Of a DNA stretch of 64,000 nucleotides, positions 43,361 to 51,900 are shown in pieces. Origin of the DNA: Azospirillum brasilense (GTDB taxonomy: Bacteria; Pseudomonadota; Alphaproteobacteria; Azospirillales; Azospirillaceae); the NCBI RefSeq assembly GCF_008365405.1, contig NZ_QOKV01000001.1, positions 815,333-879,332 on the forward strand. Direction: 5' to 3'. The stretch's first letter is position 1. Every line of letters starts with the position of its first letter. The position numbers were made by a program, and so were the translations under genes. The notes below the pieces were generated by a model. That model searched no databases and was not told the DNA's origin. It was given only the letters and a program-made list of their open reading frames with translations.

Positions 43361-43828
43361 TCAGCGGCCGGGGCCGCGGTTGCGCGAATCCTTGGCGGAG
43401 AAGCGTCCGACGTTGCCGAGCATCTGTTCCAGGAAGCTCATCTCGCGTCCGGCGGTGGGGGTGCTGCGATCGACGATGTCGATCTGCTGACCGTCGGTGG
43501 CGTCGAGCTGTTTCATCTCCGTCACCACGCCTCCATCGTCGAAATGGACGACGACGACGCGGCGCTCCATCACGCTCGGCTGGAAGAAGGCGACCTTCTC
43601 CGTCTTCTGACCGATGTAGTACCAGACATTCTGGTCGAAGGTTCCCACGGAGGTCGGCGTGCCGAGGATGTCCGCCACATCCTCCCGCCGCGACTGGCCG
43701 GCCTTGATCTCGGCGATGCGGTCGGGGTCCGCCATGTTGCCGCGGGTCGCCACGGTGGGCGAGCACGCGGAGACGGCGAGACCCAGAAAGGCGAAGGCGC
43801 ACAGCGCCGAAGGAATCGATCTCGTCAT
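43361..43828 (-). CDS. bamE: outer-membrane assembly lipoprotein BamE (SmpA/OmlA family)
   Basis: BamE is a component of the BAM beta-barrel insertion machine. The 155-residue precursor has a lipoprotein signal with the lipobox LAVSAC (about residue 22). The SmpA/OmlA domain follows: IKAGQSRREDVADILGTPTSVGTF, then NVWYYIGQ and RVVVVHFDDGG. A C-terminal extension of about 45 polar residues ends in RGPGR. It is divergent from the CBP3-like gene, an order common in alphaproteobacteria. Confidence 0.92.
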   Translation of the reverse strand: MTRSIPSALCAFAFLGLAVSACSPTVATRGNMADPDRIAEIKAGQSRREDVADILGTPTSVGTFDQNVWYYIGQKTEKVAFFQPSVMERRVVVVHFDDGGVVTEMKQLDATDGQQIDIVDRSTPTAGREMSFLEQMLGNVGRFSAKDSRNRGPGR

Positions 43829-43957
43829 GGTGCTCAGGCTATGATGGCGCGGGCGGACCGCCGGACCCTTGCGGCAGGCCGGACTCCGCCCGCAATGCCG
43901 GGACAATCGCATCGCGCGGTTTGTCCTGTCAACGAAACTCCGAGCGAGAGAGAAACC

Positions 43958-44515
43958 GTGCTTGACCGCTTGTTCCGGCGCCGGCGTGAAGCCCGCGCCG
44001 TCGCCGATTTCTATCTCACCATCGCGGCGCAGGCCCGCCAGCCGGCCTTCTACCGTGACCTTGGCGTTCCCGACACGCTGGACGGGCGTTTCGACATGGT
44101 GGTGCTTCACGTCTTCTTGGTGATGCGCCGCCTGAAGGGGCAGGGGGCCGCCGCCGCGGACCGCTCACGCCTTCTCTTCGAAGCGATGATCGACCATTTC
44201 GAGAAATCGCTGATGGAGCAGGGGGTGGGCGACAGCGGAGTCGGGCGGCGCATCAAGACCATGGCGCGCGGCATCGCCGGCCGGATCGAGGTCTACGACC
44301 GCGCGCTCGCCGCCGAAGACGGTGACGAGGGCGACGCGGCGTTGCAGGTGGCGCTCGACAACAACGTCTATGGCACCGCATCGGAGGTGCCGCCGCAGCG
44401 GCTGGCCGTCCTGGCGGCCTATGTCCGGCGTGAAGCCGCCGGGCTGGAGAGGCAACCGCTGGAGTCGCTCATGGCCGGAGAGGTCCGCTTCGGTTTGCCG
44501 CCCGGCGCCGGCTGA
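43958..44515 (+). CDS. ubiquinol-cytochrome c chaperone (CBP3 family)
   Basis: This 185-residue protein belongs to the CBP3/UQCC family that helps assemble cytochrome b of the bc1 complex. The family core is visible: FYLTIAAQARQPAFYRDLGVPDTLDGRFDMVVLHVFLVMRRL-like sequence with the conserved D-x-R-F-D. MEQGVGDSGVGRRIKTMARGIAGRIEVYD follows. The GTG at 43958 is preceded by GAGAGAG. It is next in line with DUF177, a frequent alphaproteobacterial arrangement. Confidence 0.9.
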   Translation: MLDRLFRRRREARAVADFYLTIAAQARQPAFYRDLGVPDTLDGRFDMVVLHVFLVMRRLKGQGAAAADRSRLLFEAMIDHFEKSLMEQGVGDSGVGRRIKTMARGIAGRIEVYDRALAAEDGDEGDAALQVALDNNVYGTASEVPPQRLAVLAAYVRREAAGLERQPLESLMAGEVRFGLPPGAG

Positions 44516-44604
44516 TCGCACCCATCGGGTCTCTCCTTACTATTGGATGCGCCAATTGGACTTGCCTTTCCCGGCGTCCGAATTCATCTGACACTGAGAC
44601 GAAG

Positions 44605-44626
44605 GCGTCCGTTCCAGAACGGACGC
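44605..44626 (+). promoter_or_regulatory. perfect hairpin in the DUF177 leader
   Basis: A 9-base perfect inverted repeat (arms 44605-44613 and 44618-44626, loop CCAG) ends 21 bases before the DUF177 start. No T-run follows, so it is not a terminator. It could be a processing site, an operator or a structure affecting translation. Confidence 0.45.
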
Positions 44627-44647
44627 TGTGACAAGGAACTGCCTGAC

Positions 44648-45256
44648 ATGCGCAACACGCCCCCGCTCACCGCCGGCCCCGCGCCGGAATTCTCGCGCAT
44701 CGTCCGCGCCGACGCCGTCCACCGCGAGGGCGATCTGGTCGAAACCATCGAGGCGACAGAGGCCGAGCGCAAGGCGCTGGCCGAGCGCTTCGAACTGGAG
44801 GGAATCGGGCGGCTGACCGCCCGGATCCGCCTGCGCTCCGTGCGCGGCGGCCAGATGGTGCGCGTGGAGGGGGAACTGGAGGCCGACGTGGTGCAGACCT
44901 GCGTCATCACGCTGGAGCCGGTGCCCGCCGAGGTTTCCGAGCGCTTCGGCGCGCTGTTTGCGCCGGAGTCGATGGTCCCCGGCGAGGAGGACGAGATCGA
45001 GATCGACCCGAACGTCGCCGAGGAGGACATTCCGGAGGCGATGACCAACGGACGCATCGACATCGGCGAACTGACCGCCCAGCATTTGTCCCTGGCGCTC
45101 GACCCCTATCCTCATGCAGAAGGCGTGGCGTTCGACGGATACAGCGAAGGCGAAGAGGAGGAGGAGGGCATGGCCCCCGCCGATGATGATGCCGGCGCCG
45201 ATCCGGAGAAGCCGAACCCGTTCGCCGCGCTGGAACGTCTGAAACGACAGAATTGA
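44648..45256 (+). CDS. DUF177 (YceD family) protein upstream of rpmF
   Basis: This 202-residue protein of the YceD/DUF177 family is nearly always encoded before rpmF. Plant and bacterial relatives are needed for normal 23S rRNA accumulation. The conserved core VVQTCVITLEPVPAEVSERF is present (the second Cys of the usual C-x-x-C-L-E-P is not). A very acidic segment (EEDEIEIDPN; EGEEEEEG) and the PFAALERLK ending complete it. The frame is open upstream, but the ATG at 44648 gives the family start. Confidence 0.88.
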   Translation: MRNTPPLTAGPAPEFSRIVRADAVHREGDLVETIEATEAERKALAERFELEGIGRLTARIRLRSVRGGQMVRVEGELEADVVQTCVITLEPVPAEVSERFGALFAPESMVPGEEDEIEIDPNVAEEDIPEAMTNGRIDIGELTAQHLSLALDPYPHAEGVAFDGYSEGEEEEEGMAPADDDAGADPEKPNPFAALERLKRQN

Positions 45257-45269
45257 GGGCGGAACGGGC

Positions 45270-45340
45270 TTGCCCTTCGGGGGCAATTGCCGTATTGAAT
45301 GCCGCTCGCGTCAGGCGGCCCCTCTTCGGGCCGCCTTTTA
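45270..45340 (+). promoter_or_regulatory. rpmF leader: promoter-like pair plus terminator-like hairpin
   Basis: TTGCCC (45270-45275) and TATTGA (45293-45298) are 17 bases apart. Downstream, a perfect 9-base stem (45313-45321 / 45328-45336, loop CTCTTC) with a TTTTA tail ends about 22 bases before the rpmF start. An additional small stem (TTGCCC/GGGCAA) overlaps the -35. The arrangement looks like an attenuator controlling L32 separately from DUF177. Confidence 0.5.
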
Positions 45341-45361
45341 CAATGAAGAGAGTTTACGGCC

Positions 45362-45547
45362 ATGGCTGTTCCGAAGAAGAAGACCTCCAAGTCGCGCCGC
45401 AACATGCGTCGCTCGCACCACGCTCTCCCGACCTCGTCCTACGCCGAGTGCTCGAACTGCGGCGAGCTGAAGCGCCCGCACCATGTCTGCGGCTCTTGCG
45501 GTCACTACGACCAGCGCGAAGTGGTTCAGAGCGCTCCGGCGGCCTGA
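45362..45547 (+). CDS. rpmF: 50S ribosomal protein L32
   Basis: This 61-residue protein has the standard L32 start ([21 protein letters not shown]). It carries a complete zinc ribbon, two CxxC pairs in [21 protein letters not shown], so it is the zinc-binding form. It is followed 49 bases later by plsX, the classical rpmF-plsX-fabH order linking ribosome and lipid synthesis. Confidence 0.97.
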   Translation: MAVPKKKTSKSRRNMRRSHHALPTSSYAECSNCGELKRPHHVCGSCGHYDQREVVQSAPAA

Positions 45548-45596
45548 TGGCGGTTTGGTTGGCCGCCCTACGTCCTAGCCAGGGAGCCTGTCCGCG

Positions 45597-46649
45597 GTGA
45601 GCCAGCGCCTGACCATTGCCCTTGATGCCATGGGCGGTGACAAAGGACCCGACATGGTGATTGCCGGGGCGGATATCGCCCGCGAGCGTCACCCGCAGGT
45701 GCATTACCTGCTGTTCGGGGACACCGCCCGCATCGAGCCGCTGCTCGCGCAGCGGCCCGCCTTGAGAGCGGTGGCCGAGGTGCGCCACACCCCGGACGCC
45801 GTGGCCGGCGACGCCAAGCCGTCGGTCGCGTTGCGCGCCGGGCGCCAGTCGAGCATGCGTCTCGCCATCGATTCGGTGGCGAGCGGGCAAGCCGCCTGCG
45901 TGGTGTCCGCTGGCAACACCGGCGCGCTCATGGCCATGGCGAAGTTCGTGTTGAAGACGATTCCCGGCATCGACCGTCCGGCCATCGCCTCCTTCTTCCC
46001 GACCCTGCGCGGGGAGAGCGTCATGCTCGACCTCGGCGCCAACACCGAATGCCAGCCCGAGAATCTCGTGCAGTTCGCCGTGATGGGCGCGGTCTTCGCG
46101 CGCACGGCGCTGAACCTGTCCGAGCCGACCATCGGCGTGTTGAACATCGGTTCGGAAGAGGTGAAGGGGAACGAGGTGGTGCGCGCCGCCGCGACCCGTC
46201 TGCGCGAGATGCCGCTGCCCGGACGTTTCCACGGATTCGTCGAGGGCAACGACATCGCCACCGGCACGGTGGACGTGATCGTCACCGACGGTTTCACCGG
46301 CAACGTCGCCCTGAAGACCGCCGAAGGCACGGCAAAGCTCTTCACGGAGTTCCTGCGCCGGACGTTCCAGTCCTCCTGGACGGCGCGTCTCGGCTACCTG
46401 CTGGCCCGCGGGGCCTTCAAGCGGTTGAAGCAGCGCACCGATCCGCGCCGCTACAACGGCGCCATGTTCCTGGGCCTGCGCGGCGTCTGCGTGAAGAGCC
46501 ACGGGGGCACCGACGCCATCGGGTTCGCCAACGCCATCGGTGTGGCCTACAATCTGGCGGCAAACGGTTTCAACGACCGAATCAAGGAAGAGATGCAGCG
46601 TCTTGCCGACGCCAAGCCTCTTCCCGACACGAAGGCGGCGGCGGTCTAA
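45597..46649 (+). CDS. plsX: phosphate acyltransferase PlsX
   Basis: PlsX converts acyl-ACP to acyl-phosphate, the donor for PlsY in phospholipid synthesis. The 350-residue protein starts at a GTG with the family sequence [17 protein letters not shown]. It has [35 protein letters not shown] and the ending [17 protein letters not shown] motif. It is 4 bases before fabH, so the two are co-translated. Confidence 0.96.
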   Translation: MSQRLTIALDAMGGDKGPDMVIAGADIARERHPQVHYLLFGDTARIEPLLAQRPALRAVAEVRHTPDAVAGDAKPSVALRAGRQSSMRLAIDSVASGQAACVVSAGNTGALMAMAKFVLKTIPGIDRPAIASFFPTLRGESVMLDLGANTECQPENLVQFAVMGAVFARTALNLSEPTIGVLNIGSEEVKGNEVVRAAATRLREMPLPGRFHGFVEGNDIATGTVDVIVTDGFTGNVALKTAEGTAKLFTEFLRRTFQSSWTARLGYLLARGAFKRLKQRTDPRRYNGAMFLGLRGVCVKSHGGTDAIGFANAIGVAYNLAANGFNDRIKEEMQRLADAKPLPDTKAAAV

Positions 46650-46653
46650 CATC

Positions 46654-47625
46654 ATGGTCAAGCGTTCCCGGATTCTCGGCTGCGGTTCCTACCTCCCGGC
46701 CAACGTCGTCACGAATCGCGACCTCGAAGCCCGTGTGGACACCTCGGACGAGTGGATCGTCCAGCGTACCGGCATCAGGTCGCGGCACATCGCCGCCGAC
46801 GGGGAACTGACCTCCGACCTCGCCATTGCCGCGGCGACCCGCGCGCTGGAGCATGCTGGGGTGGACGCCGCCAGCATCGACTGCATCGTGCTGGCGACAA
46901 CGACTCCAGACAACACCTTCCCCGCAACCGCGACGAAGGTGCAGGCGGCGCTGGGGACCAAGGGCTTCGCGTTGGACATCCAGGCGGTGTGCGCCGGCTT
47001 CGTCTACGCCATGTCGATCGCCGACAACTTCATCCGCATCGGGCAGGCCAACCGGGCCCTGGTCATCGGTGCGGAAACCTTCTCCCGCCTGCTCGACTGG
47101 AAGGACCGCACCACCTGCGTCCTGTTCGGCGACGGCGCCGGGGCCGTGGTGATGGACGGCTACGACGCCGCCGGGACGTCGGCGGACCGCGGCGTGCTGT
47201 CCACCCACCTGCATTCGGACGGCGCCCAGTACGGGCTGCTCTACGTCGATGGCGGCCCGTCCACCACCGGCACGGCCGGTCATGTGCGGATGAACGGCCA
47301 GGACGTGTTCCGCCACGCCGTCAGCAAGTTGTCCTCGGTCGTCGAGGAGGCTCTGGCCGCCAACGGTCTGGAGCCGTCGGCGGTGGACTGGCTGGTGCCG
47401 CACCAGGCCAACCAGCGGATCATCGACGGCATCGCCCGCAAGCTCAAGCTGCCGACCGACAAGGTCGTGCTGACGGTGGACCGCCACGGCAACACCTCCG
47501 CCGCCTCGATCCCGCTGGCGCTGTGCGAAGCGGTGCACGACGGCCGCGTGAAGCGTGGCGACCTGATCCTCATGGAAGCCATCGGTGGTGGCCTGACCTG
47601 GGGTGCCGCGATGGTGCGCTGGTAA
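46654..47625 (+). CDS. fabH: 3-oxoacyl-ACP synthase III
   Basis: FabH starts fatty-acid synthesis by condensing acetyl-CoA with malonyl-ACP. The 323-residue enzyme has the triad Cys113 (AVCAGFVYA), His250 (VPHQANQRI) and Asn280 ([14 protein letters not shown]), plus [10 protein letters not shown] and [10 protein letters not shown]. It starts 4 bases after plsX. A hairpin with a weak T-run follows. Confidence 0.96.
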   Translation: MVKRSRILGCGSYLPANVVTNRDLEARVDTSDEWIVQRTGIRSRHIAADGELTSDLAIAAATRALEHAGVDAASIDCIVLATTTPDNTFPATATKVQAALGTKGFALDIQAVCAGFVYAMSIADNFIRIGQANRALVIGAETFSRLLDWKDRTTCVLFGDGAGAVVMDGYDAAGTSADRGVLSTHLHSDGAQYGLLYVDGGPSTTGTAGHVRMNGQDVFRHAVSKLSSVVEEALAANGLEPSAVDWLVPHQANQRIIDGIARKLKLPTDKVVLTVDRHGNTSAASIPLALCEAVHDGRVKRGDLILMEAIGGGLTWGAAMVRW

Positions 47626-47629
47626 GCGG

Positions 47630-47660
47630 CGCACCCGCTTCGCTTCCCCGCACGGGTGCG
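47630..47660 (+). terminator. hairpin after fabH
   Basis: Eight-base arms (47630-47637 and 47653-47660) are nested inside a second GCGGCGC/GCGCCGC pairing that extends to about 47672, with only TTTG following. It probably ends the plsX-fabH transcript before ihfA. Confidence 0.5.
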
Positions 47661-47701
47661 TTTGCTGCGCCGCTCACAACGACGCGATCCAAGCTTTTGA
47701 A

Positions 47702-47730
47702 TTGACCGGGTTCTTTCCCCGGATTACGGT
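47702..47730 (+). promoter_or_regulatory. candidate ihfA promoter
   Basis: TTGACC (47702-47707) and TACGGT (47725-47730) are 17 bases apart, starting 62 bases before the ihfA ATG and after the fabH hairpin. The -35 element is good; the -10 element is weak. Confidence 0.35.
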
Positions 47731-47763
47731 TTTTCCCCTATGGTTTCGGGGGGGAAGCGAACC

Positions 47764-48102
47764 ATGTCACAGAACACCGTCACCCGCGCGCAGCTCAGCG
47801 AAGCGGTCTATCAAGAGGTCGGCCTGTCGCGCAACGAATCCGCCGATCTGGTCGAAAGCGTTCTGGAGGAGATCTCCGACGCCCTGGCCCGCGGCGAGAT
47901 GGTCAAGATCTCGTCCTTCGGCAGTTTCCAGATCCGGCAGAAGGGGCAGCGGGTCGGCCGCAACCCGAAGACCGGCGAAGAGGTTCCGATCCTGCCCAGG
48001 CGCGTCCTGGTCTTCCGGGCGAGCCACGTCCTGAAGAACCGCATCAACGAGGTCGTGGAGGCGGAGGAAGCCGAGGCGCAGCGTGTGAAGGCGGTCTCCT
48101 GA
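47764..48102 (+). CDS. ihfA: integration host factor, alpha subunit
   Basis: This nucleoid protein bends DNA sharply as a heterodimer with IhfB. The 112-residue protein has the IHF/HU body: [53 protein letters not shown] and VLVFRAS. The arm proline region is intact ([14 protein letters not shown]). A polar tail of about 15 residues is extra relative to E. coli IhfA. The merR-type gene follows at 40 bases, as in most alphaproteobacteria. Confidence 0.94.
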   Translation: MSQNTVTRAQLSEAVYQEVGLSRNESADLVESVLEEISDALARGEMVKISSFGSFQIRQKGQRVGRNPKTGEEVPILPRRVLVFRASHVLKNRINEVVEAEEAEAQRVKAVS

Positions 48103-48142
48103 TCCGCCGCACGAACCGGCCGACAACAAGGGTTTCCCGGAT

Positions 48143-48676
48143 ATGAAGGCGCGCGGCACCACGAAGTCCGCCACGGCGTTCCGCACGATCAGCGAGGTGT
48201 CGTCCGACCTGGACGTGCCGCAGCATGTGCTGCGTTTCTGGGAGGGCAAGTTCCCGCAACTCCGCCCGCTCAAGCGCGGTGGAGGGCGGCGCTACTACCG
48301 CCCGGAAGACGTGGACCTGCTGCGGCAGATTCAGAACCTGCTGTATGGCGAAGGCTACACGATCAAGGGTGTCCAGCGCCTACTGAAGGACGGGAAGGTG
48401 GACGACGATCCGGACGCCCGGAGGGCGGAGGCGGATGAACCGCTCCCCCTTGAGCCGGTTCGCTTGGAGCCGGTTCGCTTAGAGCCGGCCGCTCCTGAGC
48501 CCGCTTCGGATGAGGTGCGCGGGGCTCTGGACGTCGTGGCGGTGAATGCTCCGATCATTGCGCTCGACGGCCTGTCGGACACCATCCGGCAGGCCATCGC
48601 GCAGGCCATCGATGAGTTGAGGGAGGCGCGTCTTCTGCTCGCGGTGGGAGAAGAGAAAGAAATTCGAGAAGCGTGA
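48143..48676 (+). CDS. MerR family transcriptional regulator adjacent to ihfA
   Basis: This 177-residue protein has an N-terminal MerR winged helix ([58 protein letters not shown]). A low-complexity linker and a C-terminal helix ([19 protein letters not shown]) follow; no metal-binding Cys are present. The linker contains a near-perfect triplicated 15-base unit encoding [13 protein letters not shown] (about 48448-48490), so its length may vary between strains. The target is unknown. It probably shares a transcript with ihfA. Confidence 0.9.
   Translation: MKARGTTKSATAFRTISEVSSDLDVPQHVLRFWEGKFPQLRPLKRGGGRRYYRPEDVDLLRQIQNLLYGEGYTIKGVQRLLKDGKVDDDPDARRAEADEPLPLEPVRLEPVRLEPAAPEPASDEVRGALDVVAVNAPIIALDGLSDTIRQAIAQAIDELREARLLLAVGEEKEIREA
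48448..48490 (+). repeat. tandem 15-base repeat within the merR-type gene
   Basis: Three consecutive copies, the last one partial, of a unit like CTTGAGCCGGTTCG encode [13 protein letters not shown]. Small differences between copies show some age. The repeat lies in the flexible linker, where slippage by whole units would keep the frame. Confidence 0.75.
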
Positions 48677-48696
48677 AAAAAAGTGAACTGTAGCGC

Positions 48697-48725
48697 TTGC
48701 GTTGGACCAAGGTCCCGGCTATAGT
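48697..48725 (+). promoter_or_regulatory. promoter of tRNA-Pro
   Basis: TTGCGT (48697-48702) and TATAGT (48720-48725) are 17 bases apart. The expected start, near 48732, is about 30 bases before the mature tRNA 5' end. A GC-rich stretch (TCCCGCTCCC) directly after the -10 resembles a discriminator typical of stable-RNA genes. Confidence 0.6.
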
Positions 48726-48761
48726 CCCGCTCCCTTCCGGAACGAAGGGCGGTCCGTCGAA

Positions 48762-48838
48762 CGGAGCGTAGCGCAGCCTGGTAGCGCATCAGACTGGGGG
48801 TCTGGGGGTCGCAGGTTCAAATCCTGTCGCTCCGACCA
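48762..48838 (+). tRNA. tRNA-Pro (anticodon GGG)
   Basis: This 77-base cloverleaf has the acceptor arm CGGAGCG paired with CGCTCCG and a D arm containing AGCGCAGCCTGGTAGCGC. The anticodon stem TCAGA/TCTGG flanks a 7-base loop with U33 and GGG at 34-36. The T arm has GTTCAAATC, and the discriminator is followed by an encoded CCA. It reads Pro codon CCC (and CCU by wobble). It has its own promoter and terminator. Confidence 0.97.
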
Positions 48839-48853
48839 ATGTTCCGGAAGATG

Positions 48854-48899
48854 AAAAGGCCTTGGAGCTGATCGGCTCCAAGGCCTTTTCTTTTGCTTT
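48854..48899 (+). terminator. strong intrinsic terminator after tRNA-Pro
   Basis: A perfect 15-base stem (48854-48868 / 48875-48889, 6-base loop) is followed by CTTTTGCTTTT. It begins 16 bases after the tRNA 3' end. On the other strand it may also end the KefB-like gene. Confidence 0.92.
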
Positions 48900-48977
48900 T
48901 CTCCAACGGCCGGTCTGCGGAAACCGCCGGGCCTCTCTGGAGAAGCCGGCGGCGGTTCCGTTGCAAACCGCGTCGGC

Positions 48978-50744
48978 TCAGGCGGCGCTCTCCGACGCGG
49001 CCATGGCCTCGTCGGTGGCGGCGTCCTGCTGATTCATCTTGCGCCGTTGCGCGGCCATGTCGATCAGGGCGGTGCGCAGCGCCGGATGGCGGGCGGTGAA
49101 CTGGTTGAAGTCGCGCCGTTCCAGCACCTGAAGCTGACAGTAGTCGACCGCGGCGACGTCGGCGTTGCGCCGCTGGCCGCTCAGCAGCGCCATCTCGCCG
49201 AACATCGTGCCGGCGCCCAGGCGGATGGTCTGGCCTTCCATGAGCACCTCCACGGCGCCGGAGGAGATGAAGTACATGGCGTTGGCGCGGTCGCCCTTGC
49301 GGATGATCCGCTCGCCGGGCACCGCCGACTTGGGCCGGAACAGCATCATCAGCCGCTCCTGCTCGTGGGCGTCCAGCAGCGACAGCACCGGGAATGTCTT
49401 GGCCAGCGCCTGGATTTGCAGGTCGTGCTCCTTCTCGCGCTCCTCTGCCTGGTGGCGGGCGTCGGCGAGGCTGCTCTGGAGCTGCTCGAACTGCTCCCAG
49501 CCATAGGGCGGTACACCGGCGGCGCGCTTGGCCTGGAGATGCTTGCGCAGGGCCGCGACCCCGGCGAAGACCGCCGGATTCAAGGTGATCGACAACAGCG
49601 CCCCGGCCAGCACGAGGTCGCGCCCCTCCTCCGGCAACAGGCCGAGCGACAGCCCCAGCCCGACGAGGATGAAGGAGAATTCGCCGATCTGCGCGAGGCT
49701 GGCCGACACCGCCAGACCCATGCCCACCGGGAAGCGCAGCAGGATCACGATGCCGAAGGCGATCAGCGACTTGCCGACCACGATCAGGGCCACCACGGCG
49801 ATGACCGCCAGCGGGTCGCGCAGCAGGATCGACGGGTCGAACAGCATGCCGACCGACACGAAGAACAGAACGGCGAAGGCGTCCTGCAACGGCATCGAAT
49901 CGGTGGCTGCCTTGTGGCTGAAGCGCGACTCGTTCAGCACCACGCCGGCGAAGAAGGCGCCCAGCGCGAAGGACACGCCGAACAGAACCGCCGAGCCGTA
50001 GGCGACGCCGAGCGCGATGGCGAGAACCGACAGGGTGAACAGCTCGCGCGAGCCGGTGCGCGCCACGTTGGTCAGGATCACCGGGACGACGCGCGGGCCG
50101 AGCACGATCGCCAGAACGGAGAAGGCCGCCACCTTGCCCAGCGTCAGGGCCAACGTCAGCCAGATCGGCCCGTCCGACCCGCCGCCATGGTCCCCGGCGA
50201 CGCCCGGCGCGTGGCCGCCCAGGACCTCCGCCAGGGCCGGCAGCAGAACGAGCGCCAGGACCATCGCGAGGTCCTCGACGATCAGCCAGCCGACCGCCAC
50301 GCGGCCTTCCGCGGTGTTCAGCATGTCGCGCTCTTCCAGGGCCTTCAACAGCACGACCGTGCTCGCCACCGACAGGCTGAGGCCCAGCACGAGGCCGGCG
50401 CCGAGACTCCAGCCCCACAGCCAGGCCAGCCCGACGCCCAACGCGGTGGCGAGGCCGATCTGTCCGACCGCGCCGGGAATGGCGATTTTCCGGACCGCCA
50501 GCAGGTCCGAAGGCGAGAAATGAAGACCGACGCCGAACATCAGGAGAATGACGCCGATCTCGGCCAACTGGGCGGCCAAGGCACCGTCGGCAACGAAGCC
50601 CGGCGTGAAGGGACCGATGATGATGCCGGCGACCAGATACCCGACGAGGGGAGGCAAGCGAATGCGATCAGCGAGGTATCCGAAGATGAAGGCCAACCCG
50701 AATGCGATGGCGATCATGGAAATAAGCGGAACGTCATGGGACAT
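48978..50744 (-). CDS. KefB/CPA2-type cation:proton antiporter with C-terminal cyclic-nucleotide-binding-like domain
   Basis: This 588-residue protein has an N-terminal CPA2 exchanger of about 12 helices: PPLVGYLVAGIIIGPFTPGF, then GVILLMFGVGLHFSPSDL, VASTVVLLKALEE and VGWLIVEDLAMVL. A coiled-coil-like linker (SSLADARHQAEEREKEHDLQIQAL) follows. Where KefB has a Rossmann (TrkA-N) domain, this protein has a Crp-like beta-roll (about 465-570; GERIIRKGD, FGEMALLSGQRRNADVAA). The phosphate cassette has Asn where Ser/Thr is usual, so the ligand is uncertain. It is monocistronic; the start is the ATG at 50744. Confidence 0.9.
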   Translation of the reverse strand: MSHDVPLISMIAIAFGLAFIFGYLADRIRLPPLVGYLVAGIIIGPFTPGFVADGALAAQLAEIGVILLMFGVGLHFSPSDLLAVRKIAIPGAVGQIGLATALGVGLAWLWGWSLGAGLVLGLSLSVASTVVLLKALEERDMLNTAEGRVAVGWLIVEDLAMVLALVLLPALAEVLGGHAPGVAGDHGGGSDGPIWLTLALTLGKVAAFSVLAIVLGPRVVPVILTNVARTGSRELFTLSVLAIALGVAYGSAVLFGVSFALGAFFAGVVLNESRFSHKAATDSMPLQDAFAVLFFVSVGMLFDPSILLRDPLAVIAVVALIVVGKSLIAFGIVILLRFPVGMGLAVSASLAQIGEFSFILVGLGLSLGLLPEEGRDLVLAGALLSITLNPAVFAGVAALRKHLQAKRAAGVPPYGWEQFEQLQSSLADARHQAEEREKEHDLQIQALAKTFPVLSLLDAHEQERLMMLFRPKSAVPGERIIRKGDRANAMYFISSGAVEVLMEGQTIRLGAGTMFGEMALLSGQRRNADVAAVDYCQLQVLERRDFNQFTARHPALRTALIDMAAQRRKMNQQDAATDEAMAASESAA

Positions 50745-51009
50745 GCGAAAATCCTGGCTGCATCGGCGCGATGCCGCATAGTACGGATTTCGGCGGGCCG
50801 TGTGAGCAATGTTGTCGGGATTTTTCCAGTCGTTCGCCCGCATTCGCGGGGACTAAAGTGGGATTGCCGTAAATTCGCCTCAATTGCCCGATGCTTCGGC
50901 GTAAGACCCGGAATGCATGCGGTGTGACTTTGCTGGCTTGTCGCGTTCCGGGACTGGATAAGCGGGCCGGGACCGCTATGCTCCGCGGGCGGACGGAGAG
51001 GTGAAAAGC

Positions 51010-51348
51010 ATGGCGAGCAAAAGACGCAAGGCATCCAAAAGGGCGGGTCGCGGCCGGTCGGGGGCAGGACGCTCTCTGGCGGGCGAATCGATGGTCCTTG
51101 AAGGACGGGTGCCGCGACCGCAGGTCCGGATGTCCCCTGTCGTACGAAGCCGGGGCAATGCGAAACGCTCCGTCTCTCTGGACGGCGATTCAGGGGCCTT
51201 TCTCGGGCCGGAGCAGCAGTATCTTCTGCGAAAGCGCCAGGAGGTCGAACGGCGCGAGGCCCGGTTGCGGCGTACCGCCGCCGGGGTGCTAGTCGCGCTC
51301 GCCGCCGCGGCAGCGGCCGGGCTGTTCTGGGCGTTCGGCGGGATGTGA
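51010..51348 (+). CDS. hypothetical small basic protein with C-terminal membrane anchor
   Basis: I recognise no family for this 112-residue protein. It has a very basic N-terminal third (KRRKASKRAGRGRSGAGR), a charged helical stretch (EQQYLLRKRQEVERREARLRR), then a single membrane helix at the C-terminus (TAAGVLVALAAAAAAGLFWAFGGM). The topology suggests a tail-anchored protein with a cytoplasmic, possibly nucleic-acid- or membrane-binding, domain. A GGAGAGG Shine-Dalgarno precedes the ATG at 51010; a GTG at 51001 is an alternative. Confidence 0.65.
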   Translation: MASKRRKASKRAGRGRSGAGRSLAGESMVLEGRVPRPQVRMSPVVRSRGNAKRSVSLDGDSGAFLGPEQQYLLRKRQEVERREARLRRTAAGVLVALAAAAAAGLFWAFGGM

Positions 51349-51402
51349 ACCGCGCCGCGCCCGCTCCCATGCTTTGGTGGAACGGGCGCGGCGCGATGCG
51401 TG

Positions 51403-51900
51403 TCAGGACCCCAGACGGCGGCGCAGGAGCGACAGCGGCTGCGGGTCGTCCAGCGACGGCTGGAAAGCGACGGTGATCTCCGTCAGGGCATGCGCCCAGC
51501 TCTCCGGGTTGGTGTTCTCCGGCGCCTCGGCGGAGGTGAAGCCGGTGCGCAGGAGGAAGCGGTACTGGTCGGGGATGACGTGCCCGACCGCCCGGATCTC
51601 ACCCTGATAACCGAAGCGCTCCCGCAGCTCGCGCGCCGTGGAGAAGCCGCGGCCGTCGCGGAACTTGGGGAACTCGATCGCCACCAGGGCGAAGCGGTCC
51701 AGGTCCGGCGCGATGGCCGGGGCCAGAGTCCCGCTCATGACCCGGACGCCGAGCGCCGCGTTGCGCCCGTCGAAGCTCGCGCGCTCCGCCTGCCAGCGCT
51801 CGAAGGTGACGATGGCGGGACGGTCGGCGGGAACCGGCTCGCCGTCGGCGACCGCGATCCACTCGTCCTCGACGATGCGGCCGTCCTTAATGAGCGGCAT
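51403..51900 (-). CDS. DUF934 protein of the sulfite reductase operon
   Basis: This 165-residue protein of the DUF934 family is almost always encoded next to sulfite or nitrite reductase. Conserved parts are the start PLIKDGRIVEDEW, the segment FPKFRDGRGFSTARELRERFGYQGEIRAVGHVIPDQYRFLLRTGF and a C-terminal SLLRRRLG. The function is not known; a role in electron supply or assembly of the reductase is inferred from linkage. Its start overlaps the sulfite reductase stop by 14 bases. It is the last gene of the operon. Confidence 0.9.
   Translation of the reverse strand: MPLIKDGRIVEDEWIAVADGEPVPADRPAIVTFERWQAERASFDGRNAALGVRVMSGTLAPAIAPDLDRFALVAIEFPKFRDGRGFSTARELRERFGYQGEIRAVGHVIPDQYRFLLRTGFTSAEAPENTNPESWAHALTEITVAFQPSLDDPQPLSLLRRRLGS

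Noticed and set aside
49047..50927. 626-codon plus-strand frame antisense to the KefB-like gene
   Set aside because: It is the mirror of the antiporter's hydrophobic codons (Gln/Asp/Arg-rich), with no motif.
51010..51348. Small basic membrane-anchored protein as a toxin
   Set aside because: There is no antitoxin partner or overlapping gene. The length and basic N-terminal region differ from type I toxins, so it is left as hypothetical.
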